Shown one piece after another: positions 16,413 through 26,008 of a stretch of DNA of 64,000 nt. The number at the start of each line of letters is the position of its first letter. Within the stretch, counting starts at the first letter, position 1. Source of the stretch: Bacillus sp. BP-3. Its GTDB lineage: Bacteria > Bacillota > Bacilli > Bacillales > Bacillaceae_G. Position numbers and translations under genes: made by a program. The notes under the pieces are model-generated. The model saw only the letters and a program-made list of their open reading frames with translations, was not told the origin of the DNA and did not search any database. The stretch spans positions 124,001 through 188,000 of the forward strand of contig NZ_JAQOTJ010000008.1 in NCBI RefSeq assembly GCF_028401955.1, read 5' to 3'.

Positions 16413-18080
16413 GTGAACTGGCTAACAAGTCTACTTACAATTTGTCTATTTGTAGTTGTCGCAAAGCCGATGGGGGATTACATATACAATGTTTTTCAGC
16501 AAAAGGGATCATTTCAAAAGATATTTGATCCACTAGAAAAAATTTTGTTTAAAATCGCGGGCATAAAGGGCTATAGTCAAAGCTGGCAGCGCTATTTGTT
16601 TTGTTTAATCATAACGAATCTATTTTGTATACTTGTTGTATATTCTATATTTCGATTACAGGGCATGTTACCGTTAAATCCAAATCATTTTCCAGGAATG
16701 GAGCCAACATTAGCATTGCATACAGCCATTACGTTTATGACAAATGCGAATCTACAACATTATGGGGGCGAAAGTAATTTATCTTATTTCTCTCAAATGG
16801 CTGGGATAACGTTTATGATGTTTGCAGCACCTGCAACTTCACTGTCGATTGGGATTACGTTTATTCGTGTGCTAGCAGGTAGAAAAGTAGGGAACTTCTT
16901 TGTTGATTTTGTTCAATCTATTGTAAGAGTGCTGTTACCCATTTCATTTGTAGCTGCACTCATTTTTCTGGCGCTAGGAACACCGCAAACGTTGGATTCT
17001 ACAATTATCGCAAAAACGTTAGAAGAGACGGAGCAGGTGATTCCTCGCGGACCAGTAGCATCCTTACTAGCTATTAAAGAACTTGGAGATAATGGCGGCG
17101 GTTTTTTTGGAACAGTTTCGGCACATCCATTTGAAAATCCAAATATGATTAGTAATGTGCTTCAAATGATGCTGCAAATGTTAATTCCGATGGCATTCCC
17201 ATTTGTATATGGACGAATGGTTGGAAATCGGAAACAAGGAAGAAGTTTTTTTGTATCGATGTTTATTTTGTTTATCGCTGGATTTTCAACACTTGCCATA
17301 TCTGAATTGAAAGGAAATCCGTTGTTGAATCAAATTGGTGTAGAAAGTTCACAAGGAAATATGGAAGGGAAAGAAATGCGCCTTGGCGTTATATCTTCTG
17401 CCTTATATGCAACTGTTACAAGTGCTTCAGGTACGGGGGGCGTGAATACTACACATGATACGTTAACGCCAATTGGAGGAATGGTCCCGCTCGTCAATAT
17501 GCTTCTAGGAACTGTATTTGGCGGGATTGGAGTCGGATTCATAAACGTAATCATGTATGCAATGATTGCAGTATTTTTGGCAGGGCTTATGGTTGGACGT
17601 ACACCGGAGTTTCTGAATAAAAAATTAGAAGGGAAAGAAATGAAGTTAATCGCTATTACCATTGTGTCTCAGCCATTACTTATTCTTGGTGCTGCGGCAA
17701 TTGCTTTTTCAACACATTTAGGAACAGACAGCATTTCGAATCCTGGTTTTCATGGTTTAACACAAGTTATATATGAATATACATCGTCTGCGATGAATAA
17801 TGGCTCTGGATTTGAAGGATTAAATGATAATACACCGTTTTGGAATATTTCAACAGGTCTCGTTATGTACATTGGTCGTTATTTTAGCATTATTACGATG
17901 CTTGCTGTTGCAGTTGGATTAAAAAAGAAAAAAATTGTACCAGAAACGATTGGTACGTTTCAAACCGATAGTCGTTTGTTTGGTGGAATCTTACTTGGTA
18001 CTATATTTATAGTAGGTGCTTTAACATTTTTACCAATACTTGTACTGGGCCCAATTGCCGAATTTTTAACAATATCATAA
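16413..18080 (+). CDS. kdpA: KdpA, potassium-translocating subunit (no kdpB/kdpC nearby)
   Basis: This is a full-length 555-residue KdpA, the channel-like membrane subunit of the Kdp potassium pump. The pore-loop motifs are present: TNANLQHYGG, GDNGGGFFG, ASGTGGVNTTHDTLTP and SSAMNNGSGFEGL. I use the GTG at 16413 after GAGGAGAGG: it gives MNWLTSLLT and the usual length, while the longer frame starts inside the leader without a site. A terminator follows at 18088 and the next gene is unrelated, so kdpB (ATPase), kdpC and kdpD are missing here. KdpA alone is not known to transport; partners elsewhere, or a decayed operon, must be considered. Confidence 0.93.
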   Translation: MNWLTSLLTICLFVVVAKPMGDYIYNVFQQKGSFQKIFDPLEKILFKIAGIKGYSQSWQRYLFCLIITNLFCILVVYSIFRLQGMLPLNPNHFPGMEPTLALHTAITFMTNANLQHYGGESNLSYFSQMAGITFMMFAAPATSLSIGITFIRVLAGRKVGNFFVDFVQSIVRVLLPISFVAALIFLALGTPQTLDSTIIAKTLEETEQVIPRGPVASLLAIKELGDNGGGFFGTVSAHPFENPNMISNVLQMMLQMLIPMAFPFVYGRMVGNRKQGRSFFVSMFILFIAGFSTLAISELKGNPLLNQIGVESSQGNMEGKEMRLGVISSALYATVTSASGTGGVNTTHDTLTPIGGMVPLVNMLLGTVFGGIGVGFINVIMYAMIAVFLAGLMVGRTPEFLNKKLEGKEMKLIAITIVSQPLLILGAAAIAFSTHLGTDSISNPGFHGLTQVIYEYTSSAMNNGSGFEGLNDNTPFWNISTGLVMYIGRYFSIITMLAVAVGLKKKKIVPETIGTFQTDSRLFGGILLGTIFIVGALTFLPILVLGPIAEFLTIS

Positions 18081-18087
18081 AATTATA

Positions 18088-18119
18088 AAAGCGAGGGGTG
18101 CAAAGGCCTCTCGTTTTTA
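18088..18119 (+). terminator. Terminator directly after kdpA
   Basis: A hairpin of GCGAGGGG and CCTCTCG (one mismatch) is followed by five T, eight bases after the kdpA stop. It makes kdpA monocistronic. Confidence 0.75.
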
Positions 18120-18237
18120 TAATGAATTCTTTGTGGTTTTTAATGGCATTCATTATAGTATAGATATACGCTTTTGTTGAAGGATTTAATTATAGATTGA
18201 AAAGTTTACTTTACATAAAGAAGGATGTGCAATTGAA

Positions 18238-19485
18238 ATGTCATTACAATCAAAATATATAGCGGGAATTTCCCTGGGAGTGATGGGAGTTGGGTTTGCC
18301 GCAACACTTCCGATTCAAGGAACGATAGCAGGTGGAATCATACAAGGTGGATTTGAAGCGGGTTTAGTAGGCGGACTTGCCGATTGGTTTGCAGTTACGG
18401 CGCTGTTTCGCCATCCGATGGGAATTCCAATTCCGCATACAGCACTGCTGCCAAAAAATCGGAAACGAATTACGAAAGGACTTGTTTCCACACTGGAAAA
18501 TGACTGGCTGACGAAAGAAAGTATAACAAATAAAGTGAAAGAGATGCAGTTAGTACAAATCGTTTTACAAATTGCAGAAAAAGAGTTGCAATCGGATAGC
18601 GTGAAAAAAGTGATTGTGCAACTTGCTGAAAAAGCGATTCTTCAAATGAATATTGAAAAATTAGCTATTGTTATTGAAAAAGAATTAAAAACGTATTTAC
18701 ATACGATTCATACAGGGGAAATCCTGCAAATTCTTATTGATCAACTAGTTGCAAAGCAATACGATGAAAAAACATTTGATTTTATGTTAGTTAAAGCAAA
18801 AGAGTGGACAGTTCAAGATGAAGCGCGTTATCAGCTCGGAAGTTTAGGGATGAAAACGATGGAAAATATAAAAGTAGATGGATTTTTACAGTTTACGCTT
18901 AAATCTTTTATGAATATTGTAGATGAAGAAAAAATCGGAAGTGTTTTACAGAAGTTTATAATCAGTAATATTAGTAGTTTGCAAAATCCTGATAATAGCA
19001 CAAGACAACTTATATTAATGAAGATTCGCCAAGAACTTATCCGTGTAAAGGAAAGTGAAGCAGTATTGCGGGAGTTAGAGAATTGGAAAGAAAGTTTGAT
19101 TGCAAATTGGAAAGCAAATGAAAAAATAACAGAATTGTTAGCTCAAGTACAGGAAAGAGCAGTTGCTTTTGTAAAAAAAGAAGAGTTTATAGATAAATAT
19201 CTTCTTTCATTTTTAAAGGCGCAAATGAATCAAGTAAAAGAAGATCCAGTAACGATTCAAAAAATAGATGATTGGTTACAAAAACAAATTGTAACCCTTG
19301 TCGAAAACAATCATTCTAAAATTGGAAAGCTTGTACAAGAAAATCTTGATAAGCTAGATGATCAAACGCTAATTGAAATGATTGAAAATAATGTAGGGAA
19401 AGATTTGCAGTGGATTCGCGTAAATGGAGCTGTTTGTGGATTTATGATTGGGTTAGTTTTAGAAGGGTTAAAAGCGATTATATAA
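18238..19485 (+). CDS. DUF445 membrane protein
   Basis: A 415-residue protein with an N-terminal hydrophobic hairpin containing GGFEAGLVGGLADWFAV and RHPMGIPIPHTALLP, the signature of DUF445. A long helical, charged middle and a C-terminal helix (CGFMIGLVLEGLKAII) follow. Relatives are membrane proteins of unknown function (YheB-like in B. subtilis). The ATG follows an AAGGATG site. It stands as a single gene with terminators on both sides. Confidence 0.8.
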   Translation: MSLQSKYIAGISLGVMGVGFAATLPIQGTIAGGIIQGGFEAGLVGGLADWFAVTALFRHPMGIPIPHTALLPKNRKRITKGLVSTLENDWLTKESITNKVKEMQLVQIVLQIAEKELQSDSVKKVIVQLAEKAILQMNIEKLAIVIEKELKTYLHTIHTGEILQILIDQLVAKQYDEKTFDFMLVKAKEWTVQDEARYQLGSLGMKTMENIKVDGFLQFTLKSFMNIVDEEKIGSVLQKFIISNISSLQNPDNSTRQLILMKIRQELIRVKESEAVLRELENWKESLIANWKANEKITELLAQVQERAVAFVKKEEFIDKYLLSFLKAQMNQVKEDPVTIQKIDDWLQKQIVTLVENNHSKIGKLVQENLDKLDDQTLIEMIENNVGKDLQWIRVNGAVCGFMIGLVLEGLKAII

Positions 19486-19552
19486 TGAGATAATTTGAAT
19501 AGTACTGCTGAAAAAATATATATCATCTTTATTCTTATAAAAGATAAAAATT

Positions 19553-19596
19553 AAAACCTTGCACAGCTTTCCATATAGCAGTGCAAGGTTTTTTAT
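19553..19596 (+). terminator. Terminator after the DUF445 gene
   Basis: A perfect 12-bp stem (AAAACCTTGCAC / GTGCAAGGTTTT) is followed by TTATT. Confidence 0.85.
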
Positions 19597-19745
19597 TGGG
19601 TTTTAGTTCAATATTTTGTTGAGATGTAATTTTTTGTAGTTTTTCTTCTAAGTAATGAAGGGAAAGGAATTGCATTCACGGAAATATTTACAATGTTTGT
19701 TTTCATATAATAAGTACATGCATCAATCAAAAAGGGGGAAGTTCA

Positions 19746-20633
19746 ATGCAAATAAAATTTAATGAATATCTTCTTCCTAGGGCTGAATTAGGGCCATATG
19801 GGATTACAGTCGGTGTTGATAGAGCTCTTTGGTTTACGGAACATAAGGGAAATAAAATAGGAAGAATGACTATAACCGGTGAAATACAGGAATACTTCGT
19901 TCCTACATCAGATGCAGGGCTTTCATGTATAGCATCTGGGGCGAATGGAGATCTTTGGTTTACAGAATACAAGGCCGATCAGATTGGAAAGATTACAATG
20001 CAAGGTGAGGTTACTGAATATATGTTACCTACTGTAAAGTCAGCACCTTATGGAATAACTGAAGGACCAGATGGAGCGATTTGGTTTACGGAACTTACAG
20101 GTAATAAGATAGGAAGAATATCATCGTTAGGTGAGATTACTGAGTATACATTGCCTAATTCGGAGTCTTATCCGTCATTTATCGTATCAGGACCAGATGG
20201 GGCACTTTGGTTTACGGAGAACAAAGGTAATAAAATAGGTAAAATCACTATATCTGGTCAAATTACTGAATATTCTATACCTACAATAAATTCTGCTCCA
20301 GTAGGCATTACGAATGGACCAGATGGAGCAATATGGTTTGTAGAGATAAACGGAAATAAAATAGGAAGAATTACTACATCGGGAAAAATTAGCGAGTACC
20401 CTATTCCAACCGAAAATGCCCGGCCACATGCTATTGTTGCAGGGGAGGATGGAGTACTTTGGTTTACCGAATGGGCAGGAAATCGGATTGGGCGAATTAC
20501 GGTGGATGGAGAAATTACCGAATATCAAATTCCTACCAAAAACTCGGAACCACATGGAATTGTACTTGGGCCAGATGGAGCACTATGGTTTGCAGAAGAG
20601 TGTAATCAAATAGGACAGTTAATTTGTTTATAA
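19746..20633 (+). CDS. vgb: Virginiamycin B (streptogramin B) lyase, Vgb type
   Basis: A 295-residue seven-bladed beta-propeller made of blades of about 42 residues, each with [18 protein letters not shown] and EYxIPT. Vgb linearises type B streptogramins by an elimination reaction. The four residues known as catalytic or metal-binding in the staphylococcal enzyme (His228, Glu268, His270, Glu284) fall at exactly those positions here, so activity is likely. The start follows AGGGGGAAG. It precedes a two-component system and ABC exporter, making an apparent antibiotic-response neighbourhood. Gluconolactonase-type propellers lack this blade pattern. Confidence 0.92.
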   Translation: MQIKFNEYLLPRAELGPYGITVGVDRALWFTEHKGNKIGRMTITGEIQEYFVPTSDAGLSCIASGANGDLWFTEYKADQIGKITMQGEVTEYMLPTVKSAPYGITEGPDGAIWFTELTGNKIGRISSLGEITEYTLPNSESYPSFIVSGPDGALWFTENKGNKIGKITISGQITEYSIPTINSAPVGITNGPDGAIWFVEINGNKIGRITTSGKISEYPIPTENARPHAIVAGEDGVLWFTEWAGNRIGRITVDGEITEYQIPTKNSEPHGIVLGPDGALWFAEECNQIGQLICL

Positions 20634-20790
20634 AACCTTGTAAATCTAAATGATCGATTAACATGTAAGGAATAACAGAGCCAGGTGGATATTGTCTGTT
20701 ACGCGCTTGAAGATAGGGACTTCTTTCGGAAGTATGTTAAAGAAATATGTAATGAAGAATAGTAAAATTGTATATTGAAAGGGTGTGAAT

Positions 20791-20814
20791 GTAAGTAAGG
20801 TAATACTTACTTAC
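20791..20814 (+). promoter_or_regulatory. Perfect hairpin between ribosome binding site and start codon
   Basis: GTAAGTAAG pairs with CTTACTTAC around the loop gtaata. The nearest ribosome binding site (GAAAGGG, 20777-20783) lies upstream of the hairpin and the ATG is at 20819. Folded, the hairpin would bring the two to about 11 bases apart; unfolded, they are 35 apart. A role in translational control, or as a DNA operator, is inferred. Confidence 0.5.
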
Positions 20815-20818
20815 AACT

Positions 20819-21457
20819 ATGAAAATAAAAGTGATAATAGCTGATGATAATTCTTTTATAAGAGAAGGCATGAAAATCATTTTAAGTACATACGAAGAAT
20901 TTGAGGTGTTAGAAACAGTTAATGATGGACAAGAGGCTTTGGATTATTGCCAAAAACATGATGTAGATATTGCACTTTTAGATGTACGTATGCCAAATAT
21001 GAATGGCGTGGAAGCGACGAAATTAATTTGCGAACAAACAAAAACAAAGCCGCTTATTTTAATGACATTTGATGATGATGAATACATTTTAGATGCAGTG
21101 AAAAATGGGGCAAAAGGTTATCTATTAAAAAATAATGATCCAGAGCGAATTCGAGATGCAATAAAAAGTGTTCATCACGGCAATACTGTGATGCAAGATG
21201 TAGTTCTTAATAAAATTAAATCTAACTTACAAGGCAATAAAGAAGAAGGATCAAAAATAGATAAGAGTCTTTTCACAGAAAGAGAGCTTAGTATTATTGC
21301 TCTGATTGCGAAAGGCTTTTCGAATAAAGAGATTTCAAAACAGCTTTTTATATCAGAAGGGACAATTGCGAACTATATTACGTCAGTTCTCAATAAAACA
21401 GGGCTTGAGCATCGTACGCAAATTGCAATTTATTATTTAACAGGAACTGTGGAATAA
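20819..21457 (+). CDS. NarL/LuxR-type response regulator (LnrK/YfiK-like)
   Basis: The 212-residue regulator has an N-terminal receiver domain with acidic pair D9/D10, phosphoacceptor D55 (LLDVRMP), T83 and K104, and a C-terminal LuxR helix-turn-helix (FTERELSIIALIAKGFSNKEI...). It is followed within 4 bp by its kinase and then by three ABC genes, the gene content of B. subtilis yfiJKLMN (lnrJKLMN), which senses and exports linearmycin-type polyenes. Here the regulator precedes the kinase, the reverse of B. subtilis. The hairpin just upstream may control its translation. Confidence 0.87.
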   Translation: MKIKVIIADDNSFIREGMKIILSTYEEFEVLETVNDGQEALDYCQKHDVDIALLDVRMPNMNGVEATKLICEQTKTKPLILMTFDDDEYILDAVKNGAKGYLLKNNDPERIRDAIKSVHHGNTVMQDVVLNKIKSNLQGNKEEGSKIDKSLFTERELSIIALIAKGFSNKEISKQLFISEGTIANYITSVLNKTGLEHRTQIAIYYLTGTVE

Positions 21458-21461
21458 AAAA

Positions 21462-22562
21462 ATGAATTTTTGGATGATTATTAGTAAGCTTATCGTTTTC
21501 CTTTACATCGTGTTTGGTTATGTCCATTCTAATGTTACAAATTTGCCATGGATTGTATTTACGTTACTTTTGTATCTTTGTATAAATGTTTCGATCTACA
21601 TTTTCAAAATAGATGCAGTGAAAAAAGTGATTATATTTATATCAATTGTGACTATAGCTGTTTCGTATAAACAAATTCATCCGTTATTACTTTTATTTTT
21701 ACCGCTGAATTTATATGAATATACTTCTTATTACATACAGAAAAGAGAGATGCTTCTTTTTATTATGCTTCTTCCAGTTATGTTTGCCCAGGAAAATATA
21801 CGTATGACATACGGTTTAATCGCTGTATTTAGTTTTGTTGTTTTTACAATGGCCAAGCTTTATATGGAAAGGCTATGTAAACTCGAATCAGAAAATGACA
21901 TGATGCGAAAAGATTTGCAAAGGCTCACAAAAAACTTGAATGAAAATAAAGCATACATCAGACAATCGGAATACACATTTAAACTAGAAGAACGAAATCG
22001 ATTATCACAAGAAATTCATGATAAAATTGGTCACTCTATGACATCTGCGTTGATTCAAATGGAAGCTGCGAAAAGATTGATGGATACTGAAAAGAAGAAA
22101 TCGGCAGAGTTGCTTCAAAACGCCATTCATATTTCTAAAGACGGAATTGAGAGTATTAGAATTACGTTGAAAAATATGAAACCACCAACTGAACAAATGG
22201 GTATTCATCGTATGAAATTATTCATAGATGAATTTGCGGTGAAACATGATATGAAAATTCTATTTGTACATAAGGGGAATTTGGAAGCTATTTCGCCGAT
22301 ACAATGGAAAATCATTGGAGAAAATGTAATGGAAGCGTTAACGAATGCTATGAAATATGCTGAGGCCACAGCTGTTTCGATTGATATTCATGTGCTTAAT
22401 ACTGTTGTGAAGGTGCAGGTGAAAGACAATGGGAATGGTGTACCGCAAGTGAAAAAAGGGCTCGGCATTATCGGTATGGAAGAGCGTACAGCTTCTATTA
22501 ACGGGACGATAATTGTAGATGGTACAAATGGTTTTTCTGTAACAATGCTATTGCCAATGTAA
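21462..22562 (+). CDS. Sensor histidine kinase (LnrJ/YfiJ-like, HisKA_3)
   Basis: The 366-residue kinase has five or so N-terminal membrane helices (residues 5-130) with no large extracellular domain, a coiled region near 138-165, the HisKA_3 motif RLSQEIHDKIGH with phosphorylated H186, and a HATPase domain with GENVMEALTNAMKYA and DNGNG...KGLGIIGMEER. Kinases with mostly intramembrane sensors commonly detect cell-envelope agents through an associated ABC transporter. The start lies 5 bases after the regulator stop with no strong site, consistent with coupling. A terminator separates it from the ABC genes. Confidence 0.87.
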   Translation: MNFWMIISKLIVFLYIVFGYVHSNVTNLPWIVFTLLLYLCINVSIYIFKIDAVKKVIIFISIVTIAVSYKQIHPLLLLFLPLNLYEYTSYYIQKREMLLFIMLLPVMFAQENIRMTYGLIAVFSFVVFTMAKLYMERLCKLESENDMMRKDLQRLTKNLNENKAYIRQSEYTFKLEERNRLSQEIHDKIGHSMTSALIQMEAAKRLMDTEKKKSAELLQNAIHISKDGIESIRITLKNMKPPTEQMGIHRMKLFIDEFAVKHDMKILFVHKGNLEAISPIQWKIIGENVMEALTNAMKYAEATAVSIDIHVLNTVVKVQVKDNGNGVPQVKKGLGIIGMEERTASINGTIIVDGTNGFSVTMLLPM

Positions 22563-22618
22563 TAAAGATTAAGTGAGATGAATGATTTCATGTGAAAAAA
22601 GTGAATATTCTCATGTGG

Positions 22619-22660
22619 AAAGAATGAACTTATGCACTGAGCAGGTTCATTCTTTTTACT
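22619..22660 (+). terminator. Terminator between the two-component genes and the ABC genes
   Basis: AAAGAATGAAC and GTTCATTCTTT form an 11-bp stem followed by TT. The ABC genes therefore likely have their own, probably regulated, promoter in the short gap. Confidence 0.75.
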
Positions 22661-22695
22661 TATAATAACAGTAGAGAAACTGAAACAGGGGTGAA

Positions 22696-23637
22696 ATGAT
22701 GAACGCATTAGAAATCAAAAACTTAACGAAAAAATTTGGTGATTTCATCGCAGTAGATAATATGTCTTTAGTTATTAAACAAGGCGAAATATTTGGGTTT
22801 TTAGGCTCAAATGGTGCTGGTAAAAGTACAACAATTAATATGATTGCTGGATTATTACGAAGTAACGAAGGTGAGATTTGCATACTAGGTAAAAATGTAA
22901 AACGGCATAACCGTTTTGCAAAAATGAACATCGGTATTGTCCCGCAAGACATAGCAATTTACGAGGAATTAACAGCCTATGAAAATGTAAAGTTTTTTGC
23001 GGGATTATATGGATTAAGAGGAACGGAATTAAAAGCGAGAGTAGAAGATGCTCTTCAGTTTGTAGGACTTAGTGATAAACATAAAAGCTACCCGAAAAAT
23101 TTCTCTGGTGGAATGAAGCGAAGACTTAACATTGCTTGTGCAATTGCGCATCGTCCGAAGCTAATTATTATGGATGAGCCGACAGTAGGAATTGATCCAC
23201 AGTCAAGAAACTACATTCTCGAGTCTGTTCGAAAGTTAAATGAAATGGGGAGCACAATCATTTATACAAGTCACTATATGGAGGAAGTAGAAGAGATTTG
23301 TACGAAAATTGCGATTGTCGATCATGGAAAGATTATTGCAGAAGGAACGAAAGAACAGTTAAAAGCAATCATTACTGATACGAAAGATATTTGGATTGAA
23401 GTAAAAGCAATTGAAAATATGGATGTAAACCAACTGAAGGAAATTAGTGGTGTTAAGGCTGTTCAAGTAGAAGAAAACGTAATTAAAGTGAATTCTGATA
23501 CTGGAGTGAATAATTTAAATAAAATCATTCAATATTTTATTAGTCACGATGTAGAAATACGATCATTAGAGGAACAGGCACCAAACCTTGAAACAGTGTT
23601 TCTGACGTTGACAGGAAGAAAATTACGAGATCAATAG
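22696..23637 (+). CDS. ABC exporter ATP-binding protein (LnrL-like)
   Basis: The 313-residue ATPase has Walker [10 protein letters not shown] near residue 40, signature FSGGMKRRL, Walker [14 protein letters not shown], and a C-terminal extension of about 80 residues typical of DrrA-like drug-resistance ATPases. It should power the two ABC-2 permeases encoded next. The start has two in-frame ATG codons, 22696 and 22699, after AGGGGTGA. In B. subtilis the corresponding LnrLMN exports linearmycins; the compound here is unknown. Confidence 0.88.
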   Translation: MMNALEIKNLTKKFGDFIAVDNMSLVIKQGEIFGFLGSNGAGKSTTINMIAGLLRSNEGEICILGKNVKRHNRFAKMNIGIVPQDIAIYEELTAYENVKFFAGLYGLRGTELKARVEDALQFVGLSDKHKSYPKNFSGGMKRRLNIACAIAHRPKLIIMDEPTVGIDPQSRNYILESVRKLNEMGSTIIYTSHYMEEVEEICTKIAIVDHGKIIAEGTKEQLKAIITDTKDIWIEVKAIENMDVNQLKEISGVKAVQVEENVIKVNSDTGVNNLNKIIQYFISHDVEIRSLEEQAPNLETVFLTLTGRKLRDQ

Positions 23638-23661
23638 TAAATAGAAAAGGAGGTTCACCGC

Positions 23662-24771
23662 TTGAACATCTTCAATATTGCTATCACGCAACTGAAAAAA
23701 GAGTTTCGGGATTTAAGAACATTAGTTTTTATGTTAGCATTCCCAGTGGTGCTTATGCTCATCTTGGGAACGGCTTTAACAAATGCATTTAATGGTGACA
23801 GTCTCTCTATTAAAAATATACAAGTATTATATAAAGATGAAGCAGATAGTAAATTCTTACAGTCATTTGAAGCGTTTATAAAAAAAACAAGTAAATCGGG
23901 AATTCGCTTTAAAAAGGTTTCAGCCGATGTAGATGGAAAAGAAGAAGTGAAACAAAATAAATATGCTGGCTATGTAGAAATGAATCAAGATGGTGTGAAA
24001 TTATATGAAAGTGATCGAAATAGCATTGAAGGAAGTATTCTCCAAGGGATGCTTACTACATTTGTCGATAAGTACAATGTAGCAGTTGAAGTCGCAAAAG
24101 TAGATCCTGGGAAAGTGAGTACAGTAATTTCAAGTGGAAATCATGATGATTATATACAAGAGACATCCTTACAAGCTGCTAAAAAACCAAGTTCTATGGA
24201 TTATTATTCGGTTGTGGTGACGACAATGATTGCCTTGTACGGAGCGATGGGAGCAAGTTCTCTGATTCGAGAAGAGCGAGTACGCAAAACAGGAGAGCGT
24301 TTAATTGCAGCGCCTGTTAGTAAAGCGGAGATTTTCATAGGAAAAATATTAGGTAGTCTTGTCACAAATGGACTTTGTCTACTTCCTATTATTTTCTTTA
24401 GTAAGTTTGTATATCAGGCAAATTGGGGCGACCATCTTGGCGTAGTGTTTCTTATTCTACTGACAGAAGTATTACTTGCGATTAGCTTTGGGTTAGGAAT
24501 GGGATATATTATGAAAACAGGTGAGGCAGCTAGAGCGGTTATTATGGTTGTTGTACAGTTAGCTTCATTTTTTGGCGGAGCATATTTTGTAGTCGAAGAA
24601 AATATGATTACAAGCATGTCGCCATTAACATGGGCAAATACAGCGATTATGAAAATTATTTATGCGAATGATTTAGGAGCAGCATTTCCGGTAATTTCAT
24701 TAAATCTTGGAATTTCAGCACTGTTTTTATTGATTGCGATTATCGCATTACGCAGACGGGAGGGGCTATAA
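23662..24771 (+). CDS. ABC-2 type permease (LnrM-like)
   Basis: The 369-residue permease has one N-terminal helix (about 20-40), a large extracellular segment of about 150 residues and five C-terminal helices, the YhgE/ABC-2 membrane type 3 layout. The TTG start follows AAAGGAGG. It overlaps the translation region of the next permease, which begins one base after its stop. It should pair with the second permease as a heterodimer with the ATPase. Confidence 0.87.
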   Translation: MNIFNIAITQLKKEFRDLRTLVFMLAFPVVLMLILGTALTNAFNGDSLSIKNIQVLYKDEADSKFLQSFEAFIKKTSKSGIRFKKVSADVDGKEEVKQNKYAGYVEMNQDGVKLYESDRNSIEGSILQGMLTTFVDKYNVAVEVAKVDPGKVSTVISSGNHDDYIQETSLQAAKKPSSMDYYSVVVTTMIALYGAMGASSLIREERVRKTGERLIAAPVSKAEIFIGKILGSLVTNGLCLLPIIFFSKFVYQANWGDHLGVVFLILLTEVLLAISFGLGMGYIMKTGEAARAVIMVVVQLASFFGGAYFVVEENMITSMSPLTWANTAIMKIIYANDLGAAFPVISLNLGISALFLLIAIIALRRREGL

Positions 24772-24772
24772 T

Positions 24773-25918
24773 ATGAAAGATATTTTATGGCTCATACAAA
24801 AAACATTATCTGTACTTTTGAAAAATAAAAAAGGATTACTTATTATTATTGGATTGCCAATAGCAGGAGCATTACTTTCATTTCTGATTTATGGAAACGT
24901 AGGGCAGGGGACATTGCGTATTGGGGTTGTAAATCATGAAAATCAGTATATAGCAAATGATACGGTGAAATTTATAGAAGGATTAGATCATGTAAAAGTA
25001 AGTAAAATTCAATCATCAGAAATCGAAGAGAACCTTGCCTCAAAAAAACTTGATGCAGTGATTACATTAGATTCTGGTTTTTCGCAAAGTGTTCGTGACG
25101 GTAAACCCAGTCATATTGAAGTCTCTTCCATTAAAGGAGAGCAAATCACAAGTTTTATCAAATCTTATTTGTATAATTATATTGATAATATAACGGCAAT
25201 AAGTAAAGTAGCGAAAGATGATCAAAGTAAGTTTGATCAGATGTATACAGGTTATCAAAAAAATTCGTTCAAGTTAACAGCCCATACGCTTAAGGATACT
25301 TCGAAAAATAAAGATATGACGAATCAAACAGTTGGTTATCTCATGATGTTTATGCTATTTTCAGCGGTGAATTTTTCAGAACTCATTTTGAAAGAAAAAG
25401 AAAATAGAACGTATTTTAGATTATTGTCGACACCGATAGATGGGAGAAAATATATATTATCTAACGTTGCTGTTAATATGGTTATCATGATGGTGCAAAT
25501 CATTGTAACGGTACTGTTTATGACCAATGTATTTCATATTGATCCCAATATACCGTTAATTGTTATGATTGGATTATTGATGATATTTGGTTTAATTGCA
25601 ATTGGTTTATCGTTAGCGATTGTATCTTTTGCGAAAAATTCAGCTTCAGCAAATGCAATGCAAAATATTATTATTACACCGACATGTTTGCTTGCGGGAT
25701 GCTTCTTTCCATTTGACATTATGCCAGCATCAGTACAAAAAATTGCTGAATTTCTTCCGCAGCGTTGGTTATTAGATACAATTATGAAATTACAGCAAGG
25801 AACGCAGTTTGCAGACATATATTTAAACATTTTAATCTTATTCGCATTTGCCATTTCCTTTTTCTTAATTGCTATTTATAAATTTGGGCGTAATAACGAT
25901 GCTAGGAATTTTATTTAA
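24773..25918 (+). CDS. ABC-2 type permease (LnrN-like)
   Basis: The 381-residue protein has the same plan as the preceding permease: an N-terminal helix (LLIIIGLPIAGALLSFLIYG), an extracellular domain to about residue 180, then six helices with conserved NAMQNIIITP and CFFPFDIMPA segments. The start at 24773 is used because GGGAGGGGC lies at the end of the previous gene; a longer frame reads back into that gene. Together with the two upstream genes it forms the export complex. Confidence 0.87.
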   Translation: MKDILWLIQKTLSVLLKNKKGLLIIIGLPIAGALLSFLIYGNVGQGTLRIGVVNHENQYIANDTVKFIEGLDHVKVSKIQSSEIEENLASKKLDAVITLDSGFSQSVRDGKPSHIEVSSIKGEQITSFIKSYLYNYIDNITAISKVAKDDQSKFDQMYTGYQKNSFKLTAHTLKDTSKNKDMTNQTVGYLMMFMLFSAVNFSELILKEKENRTYFRLLSTPIDGRKYILSNVAVNMVIMMVQIIVTVLFMTNVFHIDPNIPLIVMIGLLMIFGLIAIGLSLAIVSFAKNSASANAMQNIIITPTCLLAGCFFPFDIMPASVQKIAEFLPQRWLLDTIMKLQQGTQFADIYLNILILFAFAISFFLIAIYKFGRNNDARNFI

Positions 25919-25964
25919 GCTAAGTAGTTCAGATAACGTGGAAAAACACTAGAATTAGCATTCG

Positions 25965-26008
25965 AAATCGAGTGTGAAATCGTAACGGTTTTATACTCGA
26001 TTTTTTAT
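25965..26008 (+). terminator. Terminator of the LnrLMN-like operon
   Basis: AAATCGAGT pairs with ACTCGATTT across a 21-base loop, followed by TTTTA. Confidence 0.75.

Noticed and set aside
16289-16528. Short frame at the start of kdpA
   Set aside because: It overlaps the riboswitch terminator and the kdpA coding region in another frame.
20187-20555. 122-codon minus-strand frame across vgb
   Set aside because: It is the antisense shadow of the regular blade repeats of the propeller gene.
19746-20633. Gluconolactonase or generic NHL-repeat reading of vgb
   Set aside because: The exact placement of the four catalytic residues and the seven 42-residue blades favour streptogramin lyase.
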